A program made the position numbers and the translations under genes. From assembly GCF_000787835.1 (NCBI RefSeq), contig NZ_BBPP01000012.1:42548-106547 (forward strand): a stretch of 64,000 nucleotides of DNA. Reading direction: 5' to 3'. Below the pieces are notes generated by a model. That model ran no database searches, was not told the origin of the DNA, and saw only the letters and a program-made list of their open reading frames with translations. Numbering within the stretch: the stretch's first letter is position 1; every line of letters begins with the position of its first letter. This document shows positions 34,640-42,429 of the stretch, piece by piece. The stretch is from Streptacidiphilus melanogenes (GTDB lineage Bacteria; Actinomycetota; Actinomycetes; Streptomycetales; Streptomycetaceae).

Positions 34640-36167
34640 CGGGACGGGACTTCGAGCTGATCGTCCGCGGCGGCCTGCTCGCGGACGGCACGGGCGCCCC
34701 GCTGCGCCGCGCGGATGTGGCCGTCGCCGAGGGCGTGGTGACGATCCTGCCCGCGGGGAGCGCCGCGACGGCCGCGCGGGTTCTCGACGCGACCGGCCAC
34801 GTGGTGGCGCCCGGCTTCGTCGACGCGCACACGCACTCCGACCTGACCACCCTCGACGGCATCGGCGAGGCGCAGGCGCACGCCGCCGTGCTGCAGGGCG
34901 TCACCGTCGAGATCTGCGGCAACTGCGGCGACAGCGCCTTCCCCGGGCGGCTGCGCGACTTCGCCGCCTTCGCCCGCGCCCACGCGGCCCAGGGCCGGGC
35001 CAACCACCTGGCCTCCCTCGTCGGCCACGGAACCGTGCGCGCGTCGGTGGTCGGCCACCAGGACCGCGTGGCGACGGACGCCGAACTCGCCGAGATGTGC
35101 CGGGTACTGGACGAGGCGCTCGAGGCGGGCGCGGTCGGGCTCTCGTCCGGCCTGATCTACGCGCCGGGCAGCTACGCCGACACCGCCGAGCTGACCGCGC
35201 TGGCCTCCGTGGCGGCCCGGCACCGCAAGCCGTATGTGACGCACCTGCGTGACGAGATGTCACAGGTCGAGGCGGCCCTCGACGAAGCCGTCCGGATCGC
35301 CCGCGACAGCGGCGCGGCCCTGCACGTCTCCCACCACAAGACGGCGGGCCGGTACGCCTGGGGCGGAACCCTGCGCACCCTGCCGCGGCTGAACCGGCTG
35401 CGCGCCGCGGGCATGGACGTGACCTGCGACGTCTACCCCTACACGGCGGGCAGCACGGCCCTGGCCGCGATGCTGCCGCCCTGGGCCCACGACGGTGGCC
35501 GGGAGCTGCTGCTGAAGCGGCTGGGCGACCCGCGGCGCGCGAGCGGATGCGCGTCTCCATCGCCGAGGGCGTGCCGGGGTGGGAGAACACCGTCGGCAAC
35601 GGCGGCTGGGACCGGATCACGGTGGCCGGCGCCGCCCACCATCTGGGCCTCCAGGGCCGGAGCGTCGCCGACATCGCCGCCGAACACGGCGCCGACGCCC
35701 TCGACGTCGTCGCCGAGCTGCTGCTCGCCGAGGACGGCGACGTGACGATCATCAGCCACTCCATGCGCGAGGACGACGTCCAGCGGGTGCTGGGCGCGCC
35801 GTTCGCGATGATCGGCTCCGACGGGGTGCCCAGGCCCGGCCTGCCGCACCCCCGTTGGTCTGGGACCTTCGCCCGCGTGCTCGGGCGCTACACCCGCGAT
35901 CTCGGCCTGCTCTCCCTCCCCGACGCGGTCCGCAAGATGACCGGCGCCACGGCGGCGCGGTTCGGCCTGACCGGACGCGGCGTCCTGCGCCAGGGTGCAC
36001 ACGCCGACCTCGTGGTCTTCGACCCGGCCACCGTGGCGGACCGGGCCACCTTCGCCGAGCCGCTGCTGCCCCCGGCCGGGATCCGGCTGGTGGTGGTCGA
36101 CGGCGCGGTCGTGGTGGAGGACGGGGCCGTGACCGGGGCGCGCCCCGGGAGGGTGCTCGCATGCTGA
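34636..36167 (+). pseudogene. N-acyl-D-amino-acid deacylase, interrupted by one frameshift
   Basis: Together the two frames give a full-length amidohydrolase of about 510 residues. GFVDAHTHSDLTTL carries the HxH metal motif, EICGNCGDSAFP the Cys zinc ligand, then HHKTAGRYAWGG; after the break come GWENTVGNGGWDRITVAG, the SDGVPRPGLPHPRWSG motif and RFGLTGRGVLRQGAHADLV. Frame 1 (from 34636) is lost at about 35535 and resumes in the frame that includes 35547; adding one G to the G pair at 35534-35535 restores DPRARERMRV. Either a sequencing error in a G run or a young pseudogene. It removes N-acyl groups from D-amino acids and overlaps both neighbours. Confidence 0.82.
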
Positions 36168-36940
36168 CCGGCGTCCTGCCCGCCGTCGGGGCGGGCACAC
36201 TGACCGTCGCTGTCTCCGCCCACCGGGAGCTGGATCACCGAAGCGACGAACCCCTGCCGCTCGCCAGCGTCGGAAAGCTGCTGCTGCTGGCCGAGGCCGC
36301 GCACGGCCTCACCGCAGGGACCCTGGACGCCGACGCGCCGGTCGCCTTGCGCGAGGACGACTACTGCGGGGGATCGGGCCTGCTGGCCCGGCTCACCCCG
36401 CGCAGCTGGACGGTGCCCGACCTGGCCCGGCTCACAGCCGCGGTCAGCGACAACACCGCCACCAACGCGCTGATCCGCGTGCTCGGCCTGGATCGCGTGA
36501 ACGAACGCGCCGCCCTGCTGGGGCTGGAGCGGACGCGGCTGCTCGACCGGATCCGCGAACCGCGCCTGCCCGAACACCCCCCGACCTTCGCCGTCGGCAC
36601 CGCCCGGGAACTGCTCGGCCTCGCGGAACGCGTCGCCGGCGAAGAACCCTGGGCACGGACCATGCTCGGCTGGATGGCCGCGTGCACCGACCGCACCATG
36701 GTCCCGGCGCTCATCCCGCACGATCCTGAGGACCACACCGTCCGCCCGGTCGGCGGCGACGGCCTGTGGGTGGCGAACAAGACCGGCACCGACGTCGGCA
36801 CCCGCTGCGACGTGGGCGTGGTCCGAGGTGCGCGGCAGATTTGCTACGCGGTGCTCACCTCGTGCCCGCCCGGAGGGGAGTTCGCCATGCTCCAGGCGAT
36901 GCGCTCCGTCGGCGCGCGCATCGCCGCACTCGCGAGCTGA
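36161..36940 (+). CDS. Beta-lactamase-fold serine hydrolase without signal peptide
   Basis: A 259-residue protein with the class-A penicillin-recognising triad: SVGK (36-39), SDN (96-98) and KTG (207-209). No export signal is present and the class-A general-base Glu of the omega loop is not evident (the region reads IREPRLPEHPP), so it is probably not a secreted beta-lactamase. It starts inside the end of the D-aminoacylase gene (7-bp overlap). In this context a cytosolic D,D- or D-amino-acid amidase acting on D-residue peptides is a reasonable guess. Confidence 0.75.
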   Translation: MLTGVLPAVGAGTLTVAVSAHRELDHRSDEPLPLASVGKLLLLAEAAHGLTAGTLDADAPVALREDDYCGGSGLLARLTPRSWTVPDLARLTAAVSDNTATNALIRVLGLDRVNERAALLGLERTRLLDRIREPRLPEHPPTFAVGTARELLGLAERVAGEEPWARTMLGWMAACTDRTMVPALIPHDPEDHTVRPVGGDGLWVANKTGTDVGTRCDVGVVRGARQICYAVLTSCPPGGEFAMLQAMRSVGARIAALAS

Positions 36941-36990
36941 CGCCTCCGCGCCCGCTCAGACCCCGCACAGCAAACCCTCAGGAGCGCACG

Positions 36991-37920
36991 TTATGCCTGC
37001 CGCTGACGGTTCGCCACCGTGAGCACACTCGACGCGACGCTGCCCAGGTACGCAATGAACGTGTGGAGCAGCGGGTTCGGATTGCCCGGCCGGAAGGCGA
37101 CGACGACCTTCCGGTAGAGCCGGGGCCCCGACAGCCGGGTGATCTGCACCCCCGGGGCGTCGTTGATGCCAAGAGTCGGTATCAGGGCGATTCCCATCCC
37201 CGCCCGCACCAGACCCAGGATCACCTCGTAGTGGTCGCTGCGGCAGCGGATGTTCGGGGTGAACCCCTCCAGCGCGCAGGCGCGCTCCAGTACCGAGAGC
37301 ACCGGCGCGCCCGTTCCGAACGAGGTGATCCACTGCTCTCCGGCCAGCTCCTGGAGGCGCACCTGCGCCCGCCGGCCGGCCGGGTGCCCGGATGGCACCA
37401 CCAGGTGCAGCGGCTCGTGCAGCAACTCCTTGACCTCGACCCCCTCCGGCAGCGCCCAGGGGGCGAGCGGGTACTCGAAGGCGATCAGCACGTCGATGGC
37501 CCCCTGCTGCACGCTGTCCGCCAGCTCGTGCGGCTGCCCCTCGACCAACTCCAGCTCGACGGCCGGGTAGCGACCGGAGAAGCGCGACAGCGCCTGCGGC
37601 AGCAGCCGGTACCCGGCGGAGGCGAAGAAACCGATCCGCAGGTGCCCGGAGTCGGCCCGCGCCTGCGCCAGCAGGTCCTTCTCGGCGGCGTCGAGCAGCG
37701 CCAGCACCTCCTGCCCGCGCAGCGACAGGCGCCGCCCCGCCGGCGTCAGCCGCAGACTCTGCGCACCACGCTCCACCAGGCCGACGCCCACGTCCTTCTC
37801 CAGCTGGGAGAGCTGATGGGAGACGGCGGAGGGCGACAGGCGCAGCGCCCGCGCCGCCCCCGCGATGCTCCCCGACCGGTCGATCTCGGCGAGGACGTGC
37901 AGGCGGTGCGTGTTGAGCAT
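36991..37920 (-). CDS. LysR-family transcriptional regulator
   Basis: A 309-residue regulator. The N-terminal winged helix-turn-helix (LHVLAEIDRSGSIAGAARAL followed by SPSAVSHQLSQLE) is clear; the rest is the periplasmic-binding-like effector domain. It is convergent with the beta-lactamase-fold gene and co-directional with, and 67 bp upstream of nothing on its own strand except its promoter, facing the lysA-like gene's 3' end. As the only regulator in the peptide/D-amino-acid island it is the likely controller, with an amino acid as effector. Confidence 0.9.
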   Translation of the reverse strand: MLNTHRLHVLAEIDRSGSIAGAARALRLSPSAVSHQLSQLEKDVGVGLVERGAQSLRLTPAGRRLSLRGQEVLALLDAAEKDLLAQARADSGHLRIGFFASAGYRLLPQALSRFSGRYPAVELELVEGQPHELADSVQQGAIDVLIAFEYPLAPWALPEGVEVKELLHEPLHLVVPSGHPAGRRAQVRLQELAGEQWITSFGTGAPVLSVLERACALEGFTPNIRCRSDHYEVILGLVRAGMGIALIPTLGINDAPGVQITRLSGPRLYRKVVVAFRPGNPNPLLHTFIAYLGSVASSVLTVANRQRQA

Positions 37921-37987
37921 CCCCGCAGACTAAGTCACGGATGATCACGGAACGATCTCGTCCAGATGTGGATGAGTTCACGCGCGT

Positions 37988-39259
37988 TCACACGAAGACG
38001 CGGAGCAGATCCTCCTCCGTCTCGCGCCGCACGATCACCCGGGCCACCCCGCCCCGCACGGCGACCACCGGCGGGCGGGGGATCTGGTTGTAGTTGCTCG
38101 CCGCCGCGCGCTGGTACGCCCCCGAGCACGGGATCGCGATCAGATCCCCGGCGCGCACGTCGCCGGGCAGGTCCACGCCGTCGACGAGGATGTCCCCGGT
38201 CTCGCAGTGCTTGCCCACGACCGTGAACGGCGCGGGAGCCGCGTCGCTCGCCCGCGAGGCGAGGACGGCGGTGTAGGCGGCGCCGTAGGTCGCCGGCCTC
38301 GGGTTGTCACTCATCCCGCCGTCGACACTGAGGTAGCGGCCCTTCACCGTGCCGACCTCGTAGACGGCGACGGTGGTCGCGGCCACGATCGAGCGGCCCG
38401 GCTCCAGGGCGATCTGGATGTCCTCGGGAACGACGGCGTGCAGCACGGCGGCGAGGTCGGCGGGGGAGGGGGCGGCCTTCTCGCCCGGAAGGTAGAACAC
38501 ACCGAGCCCGCCGCCCAGGTCCAGCCTGCCGACGGTGACGCCGTGTGTGCGTTCCACGGCGCGCAGGAAGTCCACCATCCGCTCGGCGGCGGTGCCGAAC
38601 GAACCGAGATCGAAGATCTGCGAGCCGATGTGCGAGTGGAGCCCGACCAGTTCCAGGCTCGGCGCCGCCAGCACCCGGCGCACCGCTTCCGCCGCCTCGC
38701 CAGACGCCGCGGACAGGCCGAACTTCGTCCGCTCACCGCCGGTGGCCCAGGCGGCGTGGGTGTCCGCGTCCACGCCCGGCTTGACCCGGACCATCACGCC
38801 CTGACGCACCCCCAGCACCCGTGCGACCGCCGCCACGCGCTCCAGCTCCTGGAGCGAGTCGAGCACGATGCAGCCCACGCCCCATTCGACCGCGCGGCGG
38901 ATCTCGGCGACGGACTTGTTGTTGCCGTGGAAGACGACCCGGCCCGCAGGCATCCCGCCGCGCTGCGCGATGGCCAACTCGCCGCCGCTGCACACGTCCA
39001 ACGACATGCCCAGCTCGCGCAGCCAGCCGACCACGGCCGGGGCGAGGAACGCCTTCCCGCCGTAGTGGACGTCGCCGCCCGGGAACGCCGACGTCCAGGC
39101 GGCGCACCGGGCGCGGAAGTCGTCCTCGTCGAGGACGTAGACCGGAGTCCCGATCTTCCGCGCCAGCTCGCCGACCCCGATTCCGCCGAGCCGGAGCTCG
39201 CCGTCGGCCCACCGGGCACTCAGCGGCCACACCTGGTCCATCACCCTGTTGCTGCTCAT
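37988..39259 (-). CDS. lysA: Diaminopimelate decarboxylase
   Basis: A 423-residue LysA, PLP enzyme converting meso-DAP to L-lysine. Canonical residues are present: Lys in HYGGKAFLAP, His in GLHSHIGSQIFD, DLGGGLGVFY, EPGRSIVA, the Cys of VGKHCETGD and the C-terminal GAYQRAAASNYNQ. The start ATG at 39259 lacks a ribosome site; an alternative ATG lies at 39241. It sits between the LysR gene and divergent dppA. Because a housekeeping lysA is normally elsewhere in actinomycetes (near argS/thrA), this copy may serve DAP catabolism; that is inference. Confidence 0.9.
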   Translation of the reverse strand: MSSNRVMDQVWPLSARWADGELRLGGIGVGELARKIGTPVYVLDEDDFRARCAAWTSAFPGGDVHYGGKAFLAPAVVGWLRELGMSLDVCSGGELAIAQRGGMPAGRVVFHGNNKSVAEIRRAVEWGVGCIVLDSLQELERVAAVARVLGVRQGVMVRVKPGVDADTHAAWATGGERTKFGLSAASGEAAEAVRRVLAAPSLELVGLHSHIGSQIFDLGSFGTAAERMVDFLRAVERTHGVTVGRLDLGGGLGVFYLPGEKAAPSPADLAAVLHAVVPEDIQIALEPGRSIVAATTVAVYEVGTVKGRYLSVDGGMSDNPRPATYGAAYTAVLASRASDAAPAPFTVVGKHCETGDILVDGVDLPGDVRAGDLIAIPCSGAYQRAAASNYNQIPRPPVVAVRGGVARVIVRRETEEDLLRVFV

Positions 39260-39422
39260 GGCGACGAAGCTAGGCACGGGAGCGCCCCGGACCGGGGAAG
39301 CCTCAAGGAAGTGGATGCTCAGACACGCTTCCACCGCACGCACCCGGCATCCGGGGCCGAGGCAGGACAGACTCGGACGGGACAGCTGCGTACCCACCGA
39401 ACCGACGCCGACGCGAGGACCC

Positions 39423-40256
39423 ATGCGCATCCTGATCTCAGCCGACATGGAAGGCGCCACCGGCGTCACCTGGCCCGACGACTGCGAACCCGGAAACCCG
39501 GCCTGGCAGCGCTGCCGGACGATGTTCACCTCGGACGTGAACGCGGCGATCGCCGGATTCCTCGACGGCGGGGCGACCTCCGTCCTGGTCAACGAGGCCC
39601 ACGCCACGATGAGGAACCTGCTGCTGGAGGACCTGGACCCGCGGGCGCAGCTGCTGACGGGCCGTCACAAGGACCTCAGCATGGTCGAGGGCGTGCAGCA
39701 CCCGGACGTCACCGGGGTCGCCTTCGTCGGCTACCACACCGGCGCCGGGACCGAGGGCGTCCTCGCCCACACCTACCTGGCCAACTCGATCACCGGCGTC
39801 TGGGTCGACGGCGTCCCGGCGAGCGAGGGTTACCTGAACTCCCTCGTCGCGGCCCAGTTCGGCGTTCCGGTGACGCTCGTCACCGGCGACGACCTGACCT
39901 GCGAGGACGCCCGGACCTACGCGCCCTCGGCGGTCACCGTCGCGGTGAAGGACTGCGTGACCCGCTACGCCGCCGTCTGCCGCCCGCCGGCGGTGACGTC
40001 CAAGCTGATCCGCGAGGCCGCCGAGCAGGCGGCCGCCCTCGCGCGGCGCACCGAGCCGGTGACCGGGAGGACCTACCGGGTCGAGGTCGAGTTCGACGCC
40101 GCCCACCTCGCGGCGGCGGCGGATCTGGTGCCCACCGTGCGCCGGACCGACACGCGCCGCGTGGAGTTCGGCGCGGACACCGCCTACACGATGATCCGGA
40201 CGTTCAAGACGGTCACCACCGTCGCGGCGGCCGCACGTGAGGCCGACTACGGCTGA
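39423..40256 (+). CDS. dppA: D-aminopeptidase, M55 family
   Basis: A 277-residue zinc peptidase. The N-terminal MRILISADMEGATGV with SxDxEG ligands, VNEAHATMRN, GYHTGAGTEG (active His) and the GYLNS segment match the M55 family founded by Bacillus DppA, a decameric D-Ala-D-Ala/D-aminopeptidase. The ATG at 39423 is the first residue of the conserved start. It is followed 62 bp later by the dehydratase gene. It gives the strongest pointer to D-amino-acid peptides as the substrate of this island. Confidence 0.92.
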   Translation: MRILISADMEGATGVTWPDDCEPGNPAWQRCRTMFTSDVNAAIAGFLDGGATSVLVNEAHATMRNLLLEDLDPRAQLLTGRHKDLSMVEGVQHPDVTGVAFVGYHTGAGTEGVLAHTYLANSITGVWVDGVPASEGYLNSLVAAQFGVPVTLVTGDDLTCEDARTYAPSAVTVAVKDCVTRYAAVCRPPAVTSKLIREAAEQAAALARRTEPVTGRTYRVEVEFDAAHLAAAADLVPTVRRTDTRRVEFGADTAYTMIRTFKTVTTVAAAAREADYG

Positions 40257-40318
40257 GACCCGCCGACCAGCCGACCACCCGACCCGCCGACCCGTCGTTT
40301 TCCGTCCGGAGCACCCCC

Positions 40319-41293
40319 ATGACGCACCCCCACCCGGTGACCCTCGACGACGTGCGCGCCGCCGCCGCGCGGATCGACGGCGTCGCGCACCGCACCCCGG
40401 TGCTGCGCTCCCGCACCCTGAACGCACGTGTGGGCGCGGAGCTCTTCTTCAAGTGCGAGAACTTCCAGCGCGCCGGCGCGTTCAAGTTCCGCGGCGCCTA
40501 CAACGCGGTGTCCCGCCTGTCCGCCGGGCAGCTCGCGAAGGGCGTCGTCGCCTACTCCTCGGGCAACCACGCCCAGGCCGTCGCGCTGGCCGCGCGGGAA
40601 CTGGGCACCACCGCGATGGTCCTGATGCCAGAAGACGTGCCGGCGTCCAAGCGCGCCGCGGCCGCCGGCTACGGCGCCGAGATCGTCACCTACGACCGCT
40701 ACCGCGCTGACCGGGCCGTCCTCGCCGCGTCCCTGGCCGACGAGCGCGGCCTGGCGCTGATACCCCCGTACGAACACCCGCACGTCATCGCGGGACAGGG
40801 CACCGCCGCACTCGAACTCGTCGAGGAGGTCGGCCACCTGGACGCCCTGCTGGTCCCCGTCGGCGGCGGCGGCCTGATCGCCGGCAGCGCCACGGCCGTC
40901 ACCTGCCTGGGCCGCCCGGTCCGCGTCGTCGGCGTCGAACCGCAGGCCGGCGACGACACCAGGCGCTCACTGGAGTCGGGTGAGCGCGTCGGCATCCCCG
41001 TCCCGCGCACCGTCGCCGACGGCCTCGCCACGCAGACACCCGGTGAGCTGACCTTCTCCATCAACCGGCGCCTGGTCGACGAGATCGCGGTGGCGAGCGA
41101 CGAGGAGATCATCGAGGCCATGCGCCTGGCCTTCGAGTGCCTCAAGATCGTCGTCGAACCCAGCGGCGCGGTCGGCCTCGCCGCCCTCCTCGCCGGCCGC
41201 ATCACCCCGACCCCGTCCCGCATCGGCGTCCTCCTCTCCGGCGGCAACATCGGTGCCCGCCGCTTCACCGACCTCCTCGCCGACGACTTCTGA
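40319..41293 (+). CDS. Threonine/serine dehydratase (or serine racemase-like), PLP
   Basis: A 324-residue fold-II PLP enzyme. The PLP Lys lies in FKFRGAYNAVSRL, SSGNHAQAVALAA binds the substrate, and VGGGGLIAGSATAV is the phosphate-binding Gly loop. It lacks the C-terminal ACT regulatory domain of biosynthetic IlvA, so it is the short catabolic or racemase-like form. It deaminates Thr or Ser to oxobutyrate or pyruvate. It follows dppA, giving an exit to central carbon for released residues. Confidence 0.9.
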   Translation: MTHPHPVTLDDVRAAAARIDGVAHRTPVLRSRTLNARVGAELFFKCENFQRAGAFKFRGAYNAVSRLSAGQLAKGVVAYSSGNHAQAVALAARELGTTAMVLMPEDVPASKRAAAAGYGAEIVTYDRYRADRAVLAASLADERGLALIPPYEHPHVIAGQGTAALELVEEVGHLDALLVPVGGGGLIAGSATAVTCLGRPVRVVGVEPQAGDDTRRSLESGERVGIPVPRTVADGLATQTPGELTFSINRRLVDEIAVASDEEIIEAMRLAFECLKIVVEPSGAVGLAALLAGRITPTPSRIGVLLSGGNIGARRFTDLLADDF

Positions 41294-41351
41294 CGGGGGA
41301 GCAGGCACACCACCCGACAGGGGGCGCTCCGCCGTTCCGCGCCGGGATGGC

Positions 41352-41364
41352 TAGGATCTCGGGC
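41352..41364 (+). promoter_or_regulatory. -10 box for a leaderless transcript of the ECF sigma gene
   Basis: TAGGAT at 41352-41357 ends seven bases before the ATG at 41365, the geometry for a transcript that starts at the start codon. No convincing -35 box is seen, in line with an alternative sigma factor or activator. Confidence 0.5.
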
Positions 41365-42306
41365 ATGGGCCTGATCACCAGCGACGTCGACCGCTTCGAG
41401 GCCGCCCGGCCGCGGCTGGAGGCCATCGCCTACCGGCTGCTCGGCTCGTCGGGCGAGGCGGAGGACGCCGTGCAGGAGACGTTCCTGCGCTGGCAGGCGG
41501 CCGACGTCGCGCGGATCGAGACCCCTGAGGCCTGGCTGACGAAGGTCCTCACCAACCTCTGCCTCAACCAGTTGACGTCGGCGCGCGCCCGGCGCGAGAC
41601 GTACGTGGGAGCCTGGCTCCCCGAGCCGCTGCTCGCCGGGGACCCGATGCTCGGTCCGGCCGACACCGTCGAGCAGCGCGAGTCGGTGTCGTACGCAGTC
41701 CTCGTCCTGCTGGAGCGCCTGTCGCCCAACGAGCGGGCGGTGTACGTGCTGCGCGAGGCCTTCGACTACACCCACCGGGAGATCTCCGAGCTGCTGGACC
41801 TCACCGAAGCCGCCAGCCAGCAGATCTTCCACCGGGCCAAGAAGCACGTCGCGGACGGCAAGGCGCGCACCGAGATCGACGAGGCCGCCGCCCGCAGGAT
41901 CGTCGAGGAGTTCCTTGCCGCGGCGACCAGCGGCCGCACCGAACCACTGGTACGCCTGCTCACCCAGGACGCCGTCTCGATCGGCGACGGCGGCGGCAAG
42001 GTCCCGGCCCGCGCCAAGGCGTTCGAGGGCGCGCTCGCGGTCGCCACCTTCCTGCGCGGCCTGTTCAAGCCGAGCCCGTCCAAGCGGGCCTACGTCGGCG
42101 GCGCGCCCGACATCTACGCCACGACCGCCAACGGCGGGCCCGCCGTCGTCGCGGTCGTGGACGGGCGGGTCGTCGGGATCACCTGCCTGGAGGTCACCGC
42201 GGAGGGCATCGTCGCGGTCCGCAGCCAGGTCAACCCCGACAAGCTCGTGCGTGCGACGGCGCTGTGGGCCGCCGGGGACCACGGGGACTGCCTCTACACC
42301 CTCTGA
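41365..42306 (+). CDS. ECF sigma factor with C-terminal SnoaL-like domain (ECF41/SigJ type)
   Basis: A 313-residue sigma factor. Region 2 is RPRLEAIAYRLLGSSGEAEDAVQETFLRW; region 4 contains LSPNERAVYVLREAFDYTHREISELL. After about residue 170 comes an extra SnoaL/NTF2-like domain, the signature of ECF41 factors, which regulate themselves through this tail instead of an anti-sigma protein. The start at 41365 is taken over an ATG at 41347 because of the leaderless geometry. ECF41 genes typically control a neighbouring oxidoreductase or carboxymuconolactone-decarboxylase gene; here the FAD oxidoreductase follows. Confidence 0.85.
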   Translation: MGLITSDVDRFEAARPRLEAIAYRLLGSSGEAEDAVQETFLRWQAADVARIETPEAWLTKVLTNLCLNQLTSARARRETYVGAWLPEPLLAGDPMLGPADTVEQRESVSYAVLVLLERLSPNERAVYVLREAFDYTHREISELLDLTEAASQQIFHRAKKHVADGKARTEIDEAAARRIVEEFLAAATSGRTEPLVRLLTQDAVSIGDGGGKVPARAKAFEGALAVATFLRGLFKPSPSKRAYVGGAPDIYATTANGGPAVVAVVDGRVVGITCLEVTAEGIVAVRSQVNPDKLVRATALWAAGDHGDCLYTL

Positions 42307-42320
42307 CGCCCGCCGACCTC

Positions 42321-42338
42321 ATGTGACGTGCTTCACAT
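42321..42338. promoter_or_regulatory. Rex/CRP-like palindrome upstream of the FAD oxidoreductase gene
   Basis: ATGTGA-CGTGCT-TCACAT is a perfect 6-6-6 inverted repeat. It fits the CRP consensus TGTGA-N6-TCACA exactly and the streptomycete Rex operator TGTGAAC-N3-TTCACA at all but two fixed positions. It lies 92 bp before the oxidoreductase start and 15 bp after the sigma-gene stop. Confidence 0.65.
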
Positions 42339-42429
42339 CCTGATCCTGTCAGGAAACGCCGGGCTGCCCGGTTCAAGGGGCGAAACCGCGCACGACCACG
42401 GCGGATCCCGCGCAGACAGGAGCAAGTCC

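Noticed and set aside
36161..36940. A secreted resistance beta-lactamase
   Set aside because: No signal peptide and no clear class-A general-base Glu; the gene context is D-amino-acid metabolism.
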